DNA of 64,000 nt from Monodelphis domestica (Eukaryota; Chordata; Mammalia; Didelphimorphia; Didelphidae), in assembly GCF_027887165.1 (NCBI RefSeq), contig NC_077234.1, forward strand, positions 141,165,857-141,229,856, read 5' to 3'. The position numbers and the translations under genes are program-made. Within the stretch, counting starts at the first letter, position 1. Every line of letters begins with the position of its first letter. Below are positions 24,256 to 35,612 of this stretch, in pieces. The notes beneath the pieces are model-generated. The model saw nothing but the letters and a program-made list of their open reading frames with translations. It searched no databases and had not been told where the DNA came from.

Positions 24256-26336
24256 GATTAAAGACTTATTTTATTTATTTTTCCATTTGAATTAGTTTAT
24301 TTAGTCAATGTAGAACGTCATTCCTTGGTTACAATAATCACATTATTTCCATCCCTCCCCTCCACCTACACTTCCCACATTCAATGCTCAATTTCATTGG
24401 ATATTACTTGTGTCCTTGATCAGAACCTTTTTCCATGTTGTTGATGACACTAGGTTGTTCATTTAGAGTCTACATGCCCAACCATATCCCTTCAACCTAT
24501 GTATTCAAGCAGTTGTTTTTCTTTGGTTTTTCCTCTGACTGTGAATAGTGGTTTTTCTTATAGATTCCTCCAAACTGTTCAGTATCACTGCATTGCTAGT
24601 AATTGAGAAGTCCATTACATTCGATTGTACCACAGTGTATCAGTCTCTGTGTACAATATTTTCCTAGTTCTGCTCCTCTCACTCTGCATCAATTCCTGGA
24701 GGTTGTTCCAATTCCCATGGACTTCCTCCACTTTATTATTCCTTTGAGCACAATAATATTCCATCACCAATATATGTCACAATTTGTTCAGCCATTGCCA
24801 TTTTCCAATTTTTTACCACCACAAAGAGCGCAGCTATGAATATTTTTGTACTTATCTTTTTCCTTATATCTCTTTGGTATACAAACCCAGCAGTGCTATA
24901 GCTGGATCAAAGGGCAGACAGTCTTTAAGTACCCTTTGGGCATAGTTCCAAATTGCCCTCCAAAATGGTTGAATCAATTTACAACTCTACCAGCATTGAA
25001 TTAATATCCCAACTTTGCCATACTCCCTCCAGCATTCATTGTGTTCCATTGCTGTCATATCACCCAATTTGCTAGGTGTGAGGTGATACCTCAGAGTTGT
25101 TTTGATTTGCATCTCTCTGATTATAAGAGATTTAAAACACTTTTTCATGTGCTTATTAATAGTTTTGATTTCTTTAACTGAAAATTCCCTATTCATGTCC
25201 CTTGCCCATTTATCATTTGGAGAATGGCTTGATTTTTTGTACAATTGGTTTAGCTCTTTAAAAATTTGAGTAATTAGACCTTTGTCAGAGGTTTTTATAA
25301 TGAAGATTGTTTCCCAATTGGTTGTTTCCCTTCTAATTTTGGATGTATTACTTCTGTTTGTACAACATCTTTTTAATTTGATGTAATCAAAATTATTGAT
25401 TTTACATTTTGTGATTTTTTTCTAGCACTTGCTTGGTTTGAAAGTCTTTCCTTTCCCAAAGATATGTGTCTGCCTAATTTGCTTATGTATTCAGGTGATT
25501 CACCCATTCTGAGTTTATCTTGGTGTAGGGTGTGAGATGTTCATCGAAACCTAATCTCTCCCATATTGTCTTCCAATTTTCCAAGCAGTTTTTATCAAAT
25601 AGTGGGTTTTGGTCCCAAAAACTGGGATTTTGGGGCTTTTCATAGACTATCTTGTTGAGGTCATTTACCCTATGTCTATTCCACTGATCCTCCTTTCTGT
25701 CTCTTAGCCAGTACCAAATTGTTTGGATGATCACTGCTTTATAGTGTTATTTGAGATCTGGGACTGTGAGTCCTCCTTCCTTTTCATTTTTTTCAATATT
25801 TCCCTCAATATGTTTGATCTTTTGTTCTTTCAAATGTACTTTGTTATGATTTTTTGTTTTTCTAACGCAGTAAAAAGTTTTTTGGTACTTCAATGGGTAT
25901 GGCCCTAAATAAGTTTATTTGGTAGGATTGTAATTTTTATTATGTTAGCTCATCCTACCCATGACAAATCAGTGTTTTTCCAATTGTATATATCTAGTTT
26001 TAATTGTGTGAAGAGTATTTTTTAGTTGTGTTCATATAGTTCCTGTGTTTGTCTTGGGAGATAGATTGCTAAGTGTTTTATATTGTCTATGGAGATATTA
26101 AATGAAATTTTTCTTTCTAATTCTTGTTGCCGAAATGGGTTGGAAATATATAGAAATGCTGATGACTTATGTGGGCCTATTTTGTATCCAGCAACTTTGC
26201 TAAAGTTGTAGATTATTTCAACTAGCTTTTTGGTTGATTCTCTAGGATTTTTTAAGTAGACCATCATTTCATCCACAAAGATTGATAGCTTGGTCTCCTC
26301 ATTGCCAATTTAAATACCTTTAATTTCTTTTTCTTC
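24256..26336 (-). mobile_element. L1 3' half, antisense (5'-truncated)
   Basis: Begins with a T-rich tail at 24262 and runs antisense through the 3' UTR ('tgtaccacagtgtatcagtc' near 24627) and the ORF2 C-terminus to just past the RT box. The minus strand encodes the KWARDMNREFSVKEIKTINKHMKKC segment at 24987-25244 with few disruptions, the NPLFDKNCLENWK segment at 25483-25734, and the NPRESTKKLVE segment at 26022-26276. 5'-truncated at 26336, next to an LTR piece. Younger than the 20100 copy. Confidence 0.9.
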
Positions 26337-26418
26337 TCTGAGATTATAGGGAATTCTGGGAAGTACCAAGGACTTCTGTGGATTTAAGTCTAGGGTTCAA
26401 ATCTCCATTTTATATGCC
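26337..26418 (-). mobile_element. LTR fragment (family A U3 start)
   Basis: About 82 bp matching 59750-59822 closely ('gagattatagggaattctgg', 'ggttcaaatctccatttt'). The match stops at the same point in both copies, which marks the LTR's 5' end on the minus strand. Broken fossil. Confidence 0.6.
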
Positions 26419-26960
26419 TTCCCAAAAGGGAAAAAGTTGAAATCCAACAACTATAAAGGCAGATCATTAGTCTGGATCTCTTCAGTTCAATGAGGGATTA
26501 GTAGCCAGATAAACTCAGTAAGATTTGTTCCTTTCTGCCTCATTTCAGAAGGAAAAAAAGGGTGTGTGTATCCCTGTTTTTTTTTTGTTTGTTTGTTTGT
26601 TTGTTTGTTTTAGAAACCCTTACCTTCCGTCTTGGAGTCAATACTGTGTATTGGCTCCAAGGCAGAAGAGTGGTAAGCACTAGGCAATGGGGGTCAAGTG
26701 ACTTGACCAGGGTCACACAGCTGGGAAGTGTCTGAGGCCAGATTTGAACCTAGGACCTCCCATCTCTAGGGCTGGTTCTCAATCCACTGAGCTACCCAGC
26801 TGCCCCCTCATCTGTTTTTCTTAGCTGGAGATTCCATTCCAATCCCATGTTGACACCCAAGGTTCTATCTCCTTTTTGCATGAGAAAACACTGCAAAATC
26901 CATTCCTTGTATTTCCTTTGGTATCTCTCTCTCTTCCACATTTATAATACAGTTTCATAT
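26419..26960. other. Unassigned DNA around a SINE insertion
   Basis: Non-repetitive-looking sequence split by the SINE at 26575-26807. No gene seen. Confidence 0.4.
26575..26807 (-). mobile_element. SINE1-type SINE, antisense, with (GTTT)n tail
   Basis: Full-length, well-preserved antisense copy: T/GTTT tail at 26575-26612, then 'aaacccttaccttccgtctt', 'ggctccaaggcagaagagtg', 'gggtcacacagctgggaagt', antisense B box 'gatttgaacctaggacct' and 'caatccactgagctaccca'. The GTTT expansion in the tail is unusual among the copies here. One of the youngest-looking SINEs in the window. Confidence 0.95.
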
Positions 26961-27825
26961 CTGGCATTATTAGACTTCCTTCCTATACATTTTTAATTAT
27001 TTCCCTTAATATTATTGGCATTTTTTTCTTCCAATGGTAGGAAGGAAAAAGAATGAAATGTGTTTGCAAAAAGAGAGTAGACAAGAGAATTTGCAAAAAG
27101 GACTTGCTGCACACCACAGAACTATAAGGATCTTATTCTAAAATGTGGGAAAGATATAAGAATGGACACAGTGAGAAAGTTGGGGCTTTTGGTTGCAGTC
27201 CCTGGGAGAACTTGGAGAGGTAACTTCTGGTGGCTTGTTCATTGTCTGAGCCAAGTGGGGGTTTGCCTATCTTTTCCTGGTGGAGCTGAAGCTATAGATC
27301 CTGATATCCTGGTATACTGGTATTGAGACCCTACCAACTCTGTCTCCTAATTTTATCATGTAACCATGTTCCTGAGTCCCAATTGTATGTCCTGACTTCT
27401 GTGAAAGGAAACTGCTGGCAAGCCAGTAAATGACTGTGGGATGGCCTGAAGACATTTTGGGCCCAGGCCAAAAAGGGTTGAAGTCATTAAGAGTTAAAAG
27501 CTATGACGAACTATAAACTTGTCCAAATGTTAATTTGGAGGATTAGTTAGGTCACGTAGTTATATAGTTGGGTTTCATAGACAGCGAGTGTAGGAAATAG
27601 GCAGCAAACAAAGACAGCCTTTTTCAAGGCCTGTAGGAAAGGTGAGAGGAGTAACCAGAATTCATAGAATAGGGATTCTTTTGTTCCTAGTCCTCCTGTC
27701 CTCCTACATTTAAATTTTATTTTTTTTCTATTTCAATAAAATATTTTTTGTAATTTAATTGGGATGGAATTGAATTAAGTAGATTAGTGTGAATCATTCC
27801 CTTTTAAAAATCTAGTCATTGACTG
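26961..27825 (-). mobile_element. Old L1 fragment, antisense, split by an insertion
   Basis: Two antisense ORF2 pieces, 26961-27030 ('catatctggcattattagac', 'atttcccttaatattattgg') and 27714-27825 ('tatttcaataaaatattttt', 'gggatggaattgaatta'). Together they follow the order seen at 25740-25930 and 56440-56640. The gap holds a 0.68-kb insertion. Confidence 0.65.
27031..27713 (-). mobile_element. Possible LTR insertion in an L1 fragment
   Basis: A 0.68-kb block interrupts an L1 segment. It begins 'tggtaggaagg' and ends 'cctcctaca', so on the minus strand it would start TG and end CA as LTRs do. No clear target duplication and no partner copy in the window, so the class is open. Confidence 0.4.
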
Positions 27826-28470
27826 TTCGGTGTCCAGTAAAGATACCACTTTGATATAACTAAAGCATTTGAGCTTTTCAGTGCTGAGTTACATATAGCC
27901 AGCTGGAATCTGTTCCTATCATACTGGAGCCTGACCTATCACACAGCATGCATAGGAAGCCAAATGTAATCAGGGGAATTCTGCGCATACTCTATAGCAC
28001 TCCTTAACAGGTTAAATATTTATATTTCTCAGCAAATAAAATACTGTGGAAATAGCAGATCTGTCCACATCAATCCTGGAAAGGTCTCTGAGTCATGGAG
28101 TGATTCAAGCACTTTCCTTTCCTGCTTTCCCTCTAAATTCCTTTCACTTCAGATTCCCAAAAGGTCATGTTTAATTATCTAATAAATTTAAAGGGAAACG
28201 TGTAGCAGTCTTTTCAGCACCATCCTTCCAGTCTTATAAATAAATTTTTAGCAAATGCTTAGGCAAGCCTATTACAACTAAGTGTTTGTTCCCTACAAAT
28301 AAAAGATTATAAATTCAATGAATAAATACATTTAAACGATCTTATCTGAAGTCATTGCATTCGTAATACATATAAGGGCCTATCCCAACTATGAAGAAGG
28401 GATTAAATCTCCCCTGAATATTTTTGGATTTAATCACCAGAAGTGTATACACCCCACTTATCCTTATATA
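27826..28470. other. Unassigned, unique-looking stretch
   Basis: About 640 bp without recognisable repeat motifs and with balanced base composition for this region ('tgttcctatcatactggagc' near 27912, 'tggaaaggtctctgagtcat' near 28077). No open frame of note. Confidence 0.4.
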
Positions 28471-29045
28471 TGGGGTGCTCTGTGACCCATGTGTGCTATA
28501 GTAGGTAACAAATCAAAAATGATGACTGCTCCCTGGGCAGTCCTAAAAAAAGCTATAGTTGCAATTGGTCCATGTAAAGTGGAAGGAAGGTACAGGAAGT
28601 GACAAAAGAAAGGTCTTTAAAAATGGGAAAAACTTCCTATGACCAGCTTTTTTGCTTTCTAATTTGGCCCTGGAGGAGCTAGAACTTGGGACCTCTGACT
28701 GCTATTGGTCTTCCCTTAGGACTACCATGTGGGTGAGTGAAAGGCTGACTCTTTTTCTGGCTATTTAAAGGATTACAGTCCACAGGGGCCCCCTCCCCCA
28801 TCTTGGAGGAGGAGGAGGCTTTCTAGCTGGAAATTTTGCTTAATTTAACCCTTAGGCTCTCTGGCATGGGCTTTTGGGATCCCTGTCAGAGTGAAGCCAG
28901 GGCTGAGTATATAGTCTAGCTTGTTAAGCTAGATTTCTCATTCTACCCTCTTTCTCTTTCATCTACCTAATTCTTTCCTCTATTTAAATGACCTACTAAA
29001 AAGTCATTCTGACTTGAGTAATAATTTTGGAGACCACATTTCTCA
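28471..29045 (+). mobile_element. Solo LTR, + strand (family B-like)
   Basis: Starts 'tggggtgctctgtgaccc' and ends 'ggagaccacatttctca'. A TATA-like 'tatttaaagg' lies near 28762 and the 3' part 'aaaagtcattctgacttgag' matches the family B LTRs at 15535 and 30462. The flanks TATATA and TATATT are a near-match to a 6-bp target duplication, although the LTR may end at 'gaccaca' (29038). Fossil without internal region. Confidence 0.7.
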
Positions 29046-29098
29046 TATATTCAATCCATTTTTTACACAAAGTATAAAGGAAAAAAGCAAGAAATAAA

Positions 29099-29219
29099 TA
29101 CAGGAAGGAGGGAAGAAGGGAAGGAAGGAACAAAGGAGAGAGGGAAGAAAAAACAGAATGAAGGTGATAGTAAGGAAATAAGGAAGGAAGGAAGGAAGGA
29201 AGGAAGGAAGGAAGGAAGT
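29099..29219. repeat. (GGAA)n microsatellite and purine tract
   Basis: Purine-rich tract, with about 12 clean GGAA units at 29172-29218. Confidence 0.95.
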
Positions 29220-29800
29220 GTGGTCATATGTGGGAGTCTGGTGATAAGTGATTGTACCTGAGGGTCATTATAGCCATTGAGAAAGAGATTTAGCCTACCA
29301 GAAAGACTAGGGGTTAGAGAAAGAGTGAGATAAAAAGGAGGAAAGGAAAGATTGGGGCCTGCATGCCTGAGAAAAACTGAGCCACCATGACTTGGGGGCT
29401 ATGATCTTTGTTTATTAAGACAAAGAGAAACACTTTTATAGAGTAAAATATTAAGCATTTACAAGATTCTTGGGGGCTACTTACCTTCAGTATAATGTTT
29501 ATGAAAATGACTTCACACATCAATGTTAGTAGAGTTGCTATTATAGATGTAAACAAGTTAAGAAAGAGTGGTAATTAATATTTTCTTAGGGAAAGGCAGT
29601 TTTGATACGTTCAGTCATGATGTTACAAAGACTTCTTTGCTCTTCAGAGTGAAGGGAAACTCAGAGATTAATAATGAACTTTGACCAAGAACATCAATGC
29701 CTTTGTGTGAGAGACTGGGACCTTGTCAGCAATCTCAGGCAAGTAGGGCTGCTTTCCTCAGTGGGCATTATTTGTCCTGAGCTCCTCCTATAGGAGGGAA
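29219..29800 (-). mobile_element. Probable solo LTR, antisense
   Basis: Read on the minus strand it has a TATA-type 'ctataaaagtg' near 29437, AATAAA near 29410 and a downstream U5-like segment. Ends are approximate. No internal region. Broken fossil of undetermined class. Confidence 0.5.
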
Positions 29801-30461
29801 AGAAGGAAGAAAGGGAGAAAAAGAAAGAAAATATAAATTAATTAGGAAAAGTAGTAAAAAAAATATGTGGGAAAAATAGAGAAAAGTAATGACCAAAATT
29901 CCATTCTTCCCATAACCTTCAGGAAATCAACCAAATTATTCTGATTGGAAATTCGTTGTAGAATAATATGGAGCAAACCAAGTGTAGGTTTACCTAAAAT
30001 TTCTCCATATTTTTCAGTCCTACATAAGACACATTAACATTTCTTCAATAATCCCTCCAACATATGAGAGTAAAGCAAAAAATTAAGTGGAAAACAAGAT
30101 AAATTAATGAAAAAAACCCCTCTGAGCCCTCCCTCAAACACTTAGGATATTTTCAATTTTCTCAGTTGAAACCATGACACTTGATAACATATTGAGCATA
30201 CAATAATAAAAATAAACAGTCCCAAATCTCAGCACATTTATATTCCATTGACAAAAAAGTCTGCATATATGTACATATTTTATATATATACATATAAAAT
30301 AGTGATTAATGAGGAAAATTCAGACATCAGGATTTTAGAAAATGAGCAATGAATGTTATTAAATTTTCTTTGCCAGTTTCTGAGTTAGAATCAATATGGG
30401 AACTGTAAGATTTAAATTTAGTGATTTTTTAAAACTAAATAAGAGAATTATAAAGTAAAAT
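29801..30461. other. Unassigned AT-rich DNA
   Basis: Starts with a purine run (29800-29835). Nothing else recognised. Confidence 0.4.
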
Positions 30462-31043
30462 TGTGGTTGCTGATTTAAAAATATTATAGTTTAAGTCAAA
30501 ATGACTTTTAGCAGCTTTTATTTACAAAGAATTAGAAAGAATGAAAATGTAAAATGCACATAAAGAGACAGATTCCTAACAAGCCTACCAGCTCTTCTTC
30601 AGTGAAGTCCAGCTCAGCCCTGGTGGGGGCTTCCCCAAGTCAGATCTCCACATGGACTTTCCAGTAATTCTCAGTCAGACGTCCTGGTGGTCTCTTCATC
30701 CATAGATCCACTAATGCAGCCTCCTCCAAAGCTAAGGCATGAATCTGAGCCAGTCACCCAGAAAGCCAATGCAGGATCCAGGAAAAAAGTCTTCAATGCC
30801 AAGGTAGGAATTTCAGCCAATCTCTACAAACTCCAGGAAATGAATAATTTGGTCCCTAGAAAATGCTGGCCTCTTCTATTATGCTCCTTTTTCCAAGGCA
30901 CTTCCTGTCATTCCTCCCATAAAAACCAAGTGCAGTCTTTCAAATTTGCCTAGCACTGTCTGGGCTTGGGGGGAAGGGCAGTGGCCTTTGGAGGTATGAG
31001 TTTACTCTAGTAAGTGACTTGTAAACTCTCATACTGTGACATT
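30462..31043 (-). mobile_element. Solo LTR, antisense (family B)
   Basis: Left end 'tgtggttgctg' is the complement of a '-accaca' LTR end, followed by the complement of 'aataaagctgctaaaagtca'. Its right part (30960-31035) matches 15545-15640 on the opposite strand. TAAAAT at 30456-30461 and again at 31044-31049 may be a target duplication, though it could be chance in AT-rich DNA. Fossil. Confidence 0.7.
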
Positions 31044-31143
31044 TAAAATGGTTCATGTTGTAAACTGTAGTGAGTTAAAATGGTGGAAGATATAAATTGT
31101 GATAGATATAAGAGAGGGTGAGTAAATTTGACCACAGAAAATA
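31044..31143. other. Short spacer between two LTRs
   Basis: About 100 bp of unassigned AT-rich DNA. Confidence 0.4.
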
Positions 31144-32077
31144 TGTTTCACTACAGTGTCTTGGTTTTTAAATCAAATATAAGGTGGTCGCCAGGAAATA
31201 TATTCCCAAATTATGAATATGCCCAAGTCAACTGGGTTTTTTAGAGAATTTAATTAATAATACAATGAGGAATTAAAGAAAAGGAGAAGGAGAGAGAAAA
31301 GGAATTAATGAGAAAAAATAGGTTGGCCAAGGCAGGCCTGGCCAACCCAGGCCTAAGCCTTAAGAGAGAAACCAGTCAGTTATCACTCACCATAAGATTT
31401 GTCTTAAGCAAGGATGTCTGGGGAACAGAATCTCCCCAGAGGGAGTTCCAGCCAGAGTCAGCCTCCCAAGGGATTTCTTCTCAAGAGATCTTCACAGGGC
31501 CTCCTCCAAAAGGATCTATCTCCAAGGATCTATCTCCAAGGATCCAAGGATCTCCAAGCCTCTCCAAGCCACCAAGGCTCCCTTGCTCAAGAGATTCCTT
31601 TTCTTATATAGGAGGTTTTTTCCTATGTCACCTCCCCTAATTTCTTCCATCTACCAATCACCATAGATGTTTTCTAAAAGACAGCCCATCTGAATTCCTA
31701 TTAAGTCGACTAACCTCCTCAGGAAGTCTGAACCAGAGAAAACACAGCTGAGTCAACTAATCTCATTAAGAGAAAACTTTCCTGACCCTTTTAGGTACCT
31801 AGCATCCCATTGTATCAATTCTAAAAAGCAGGCATGGCTCAAAGAACTCCTTGCCTTATTATAAGCATGGGTCCAAGTACTTTCATTGTTTAGCAAGGAG
31901 TTTTCTCCCCTAAAGCAGTCTTAAGTATGGGTGGAGTAGAAGTTCTCCCATTTCTGATCCTTGCGAGTTCTCACATCAAAATGGAGAATGTTTCCAGTAG
32001 GGAATTTGTTCCAATGGAGGATTCCCCAATGGAGAAATTTTTAACATTCACAAGTCTGAGAGATTTCAAGATTTACA
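31144..32077 (-). mobile_element. Solo LTR, antisense (family C, 0.93 kb)
   Basis: Homologous along its length to 35613-36535 in the same orientation. Shared marks are 'ggtcgccaggaa'/'ggtcgccaaggaa' at the left, a purine-rich block, 'accagtc...ttactcac', 'attgtatcaattctaaaa' (near 31812) and 'catgactcaaag'-type segments, and the right end 'gatttaca'. On the minus strand it starts TGTAAA and ends near a GGCGACC motif. A short direct repeat of an ATCTATCTCCAAGG-type unit lies at 31511-31552. No internal region; fossil. Confidence 0.75.
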
Positions 32078-32224
32078 ATACTTGATGATAAACAGGGCAC
32101 ATTAAGTTCTTGATTTGATTAGCTAAAAATTGACAAGGGGAGAACTAACCCTATCTTCACAAAACAAATTGAAAGTGAATCATTTAGAGACTAGAGTATT
32201 TGAAATTTCATTCATATAAATAAA

Positions 32225-32412
32225 GAAAATGCATGGTACAGTGGAAACAATGTGAAATTTTAGTCAGATAACCTGGGTTCATAAACTGACTTTGCCATTT
32301 ATCTTTTTCCCTTGATAAGTCACTCAAGTTTTTCAGTCTCAGTTGCATCATCTGTAAACTGAGGAGTTGTACTAAATCACTTATAAAGTTCCTTCTGACT
32401 CAAATTTAACAT
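32225..32412 (+). mobile_element. MIR/THER1 CORE-SINE
   Basis: Clear MIR layout: 'tggtacagtggaaacaatgt', 'acctgggttcataaactgac', 'tttgccatttatc', 'cttgataagtcactcaagtt', 'cagtctcagttgcatcatct' and 'gtaaactgaggag'. Confidence 0.85.
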
Positions 32413-34889
32413 CTGAAAGAAGAATAATTTCATGAGGTAGATTTTAAAGGAAAGCTAGAAAGTAATTGCTGAAGTTATTCAGGTAATTTCAAATCCCATC
32501 TTGGAAGATGATAAATGGCAGGAAGAAGAGGGTAATTGAATGAATACCCAAAGTTGATATTATTGAATCATGGTAGAAAAAAATAGGTCTGAAAATTACT
32601 TTGTGACTAAAGTATTTGTCTTATACTTCCCACCTTTGAATATTTGGTATTAGATAAACAAGATCAGAGTATTATTACTGAGCATTAGAAAAGGGGATTT
32701 GGCATTCTTTGTGAAGACATTAGTAAAAAGCGTTCTTCCACTTCTGGGTGGCAGAAATAATATGAAATGGTGCATAAGAATGGAAGTGAATTTGTTAACA
32801 AAAAACAAGTTTTTGAAGGGTCTACTGAATAAAAAAATTAGAAGTAAATAAAAAATAGTTGAAAGTGTACTGAGTAGATTATGGTAGTGGTGGCTAACAT
32901 TATGGGGATGGTACAAAGAAGGAGAATTAGAATAGTTGATATTGTTAAAACATGAAAAATAGTACACCTAGAAATTGGCCAACATATGCAAGGCTACAGT
33001 GACTTGGCTCAGTGGTGAGATAATTTTGGTGAACAAAGTAGGAAGTTACTCTAAAACTATTTGCCATTCTTTTAGCAAGAGATATACCTAATGGCCAGAA
33101 GAGAGTAAAACTAATTGGCCAGAAGAGAGTAAAACTAATTGTGCCCAAGGCATTAATTTGAATTTTTGTGATACCAAGTGTTCACAAATCAAATTCTCAC
33201 ATAAATACAATAGATATAATTGAAGGTGGAAAGAGTTGATTATTTTGGATTCAGACAGAATAAATTCTTTAAAGATTCTCATTTATTTATTCATTCATTC
33301 CTGCATGAATGCACTCAATTTATTTTATTCACTCAACAAATATTTTAAACATTTCCTTATGAAAAAACATGTATTACTTAGAGAGCTGCAAAATGTTTAC
33401 AACAAATTTCATACTTTCATGAAGGTTATGTTACTTGTACCAGAAAACCATGTAGTTTATATATACTTTCATTATTGTTGCCATGGACCTTACTTAGTAT
33501 CTTGTAAGCTATTCCATTTTTAAACATAATGGCTAGCATATATTCATAATTATACAATTCTTTGAAAAATTAAAGCTAACTCAAAGTTGTCAGAAATAAA
33601 GATTATGTTGTAAAATAAAAAATATAGCATTTCACATATTTCATATGTTAAAATTAGTTCTATAATTTATTTAGTAGTCAAATTAAATATGATACAGAAA
33701 TATGAGATTTAGAAGAAATTTAAAACATCTGTTACTTCATCCCTTACCAGACACATAAATCCTCTCTACAACATTCTCCATTAATATTTCCTCTAGCAGC
33801 TTAGGGAATAGATCTAGTATTAGGTCACTCACAACCTTCAAAGTATGTTTGTGCCATTTTCACACAGTTCTAATTGTTAAAAAGTCCGTAAAATGAACTT
33901 AGATCTTTTTCACTTCCACACTCCAGTCTTTGTTTTGACCTCTGCAAATACACTGAATGAATGAAACCCCTCTTTCACATGTTCATGTGCTTAACCTTCT
34001 TCAATAAAAACTTAAACTCTTTCAAGTTTAGAAAGGATAATGCTAAGGCAGTTAAAGAAAGGGAACAATAGAATGTGAATCCAATTCCTTTGGGTTGAAA
34101 ATGGGAGATTGGGACATGACATTAACATACAAATTTCACTTAAATTATTCTAGTGTCAAAAGGCTAAATAAATTCTTTACTGGAAAAAATACTACATCTA
34201 CAGGAATAAATATAGGTTAAAAATAGTTCCTTTTAAGAAGGAAAAGAATAGCATGAAACTTTGGACATTGGGTGTAAACTAATCATTTAGGCTCTTTTAA
34301 AATGGGCATAAAGTAAAAATTTCCTGATCATCAATTTTTTGATAATAGAAATAGAAAAAAAGACTATTGTGAGTATTTTGTGTTATCCTAACTATAAAGA
34401 CAAATTATAATTATTTTTGCCTAAATTCTAGATTTCTTTACACACACACATATCCTTGTTGGCCTATAGCAGTGATATGTGGAATGTGGAGAATTAATTT
34501 GAGGTAAAGTCCATTTACTAAGTGATAATTCAAAAAATGTTTATTGCTATTATATAAAATGTCATTAGAATGGGCCAAATTAGACAAATGATTTATTATT
34601 AATTTCCAAATATCTATATAAAGAAGTCAGAGCGAGTACATATATTATTGTAAAGAACTTAATTTTCTATAAATATAGAAACTTGGCTCTTCTGATAAGA
34701 TTAAATGTCAGAAATCAAGAGATCTAACAATAAAAATCTCCCAACCATCTTATAATGTAAAGAGGAAGTCATTCTATTTGATTAGGTATTTACCTATGAA
34801 TGGAATATAAACAAATCCTATACCATTTTTCTTGTAGAAATATGCAAAAAATAATGAGCATTTAATTGGATAACTGAGAAATGGAGTAG
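32413..34889. other. Unassigned stretch, 2.5 kb
   Basis: The longest stretch without a recognised element. A 24-bp unit is duplicated in tandem at 33093-33140. The segment 33740-34020 has the feel of an old CR1/L3-like LINE 3' end, but I cannot support it. The open frames (32650-32967 minus, 33236-33523 plus) show no domain. Confidence 0.4.
33093..33140. repeat. 24-bp tandem duplication
   Basis: Two identical copies of a 24-bp unit beginning 'ggccagaagagagtaaaact', at 33093-33116 and 33117-33140. Confidence 0.9.
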
Positions 34890-35325
34890 AAATATTTTAT
34901 ATGATGCCTCGAAAAAAGATGGACTAAATAATAGGTCCATATCCCAAAGATATCAAAGAAAAGGGGAAATGACTTATTTGTATAACATATTCATAACAAT
35001 TTTGTAATGTCAAAGAACTGAAACTTGAAGAGATGTCCATCAATTAGGAAATGCCTGAACAAATTGTGATGTGATGGGACACTATGTGGTGTAAGTGATA
35101 TGCTGTATGGTTTCAGAAAAAAAAACAACCTGGCAAAAGTTATATGAACTCATGTAAAGTTAAATAAGCATGACCAAGAGAACATTGTACACAGTAATAG
35201 CAATATTCTAAGGATGATTAAGTATGAAAAATGACTACTTTGATCAGGCCAATGATCCAAGACAATTCTAAAGGGTTCATGATAAAAAATACTATCCACT
35301 TCCAGAGAGAAAAAAGAGCAAGAGC

Positions 35326-35388
<63 letters not shown>

Positions 35389-35545
35389 CAGAGAGATAGA
35401 GACAGAGACAGAGAGATAGAGACAGAGACAGAGACAGAGAGGTTACAGAACTAGTGGATTATCAAAGTATACCTACTTTATAAGGAATAACTGCAAGATG
35501 TTATGAAAAATATAAGCAGAAAGAATGTTGAGCTTTTTTTTTTTT
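34890..35545 (+). mobile_element. L1 3' end (older subfamily)
   Basis: C-terminal ORF2 traces ('gatgtccatcaattaggaaa', 'tgaacaaattgtgatgtgat') followed by the older 3' UTR: 'gagaacattgtacacagtaa' near 35179, 'aaggatgattaa', 'gatccaagacaattctaaag' near 35250 and 'actatccacttccagagaga' near 35290. A GA microsatellite has expanded in the UTR. Confidence 0.85.
35325..35441. repeat. (GA)n(GACA)n microsatellite
   Basis: About 28 GA units followed by GACAGA and GATAGA variants. It yields an Arg-Glu repeat open frame with no meaning as a gene. Confidence 0.95.
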
Positions 35546-35612
35546 AGTTGTAAATAGTTCAAATCAGAATTGATACAATTAATATATATCAGTCTTTTAA
35601 AAGTGATTTCCT

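Noticed and set aside
35231-35419. Open frame encoding an Arg-Glu repeat
   Set aside because: Translation of a GA microsatellite in an L1 3' UTR.
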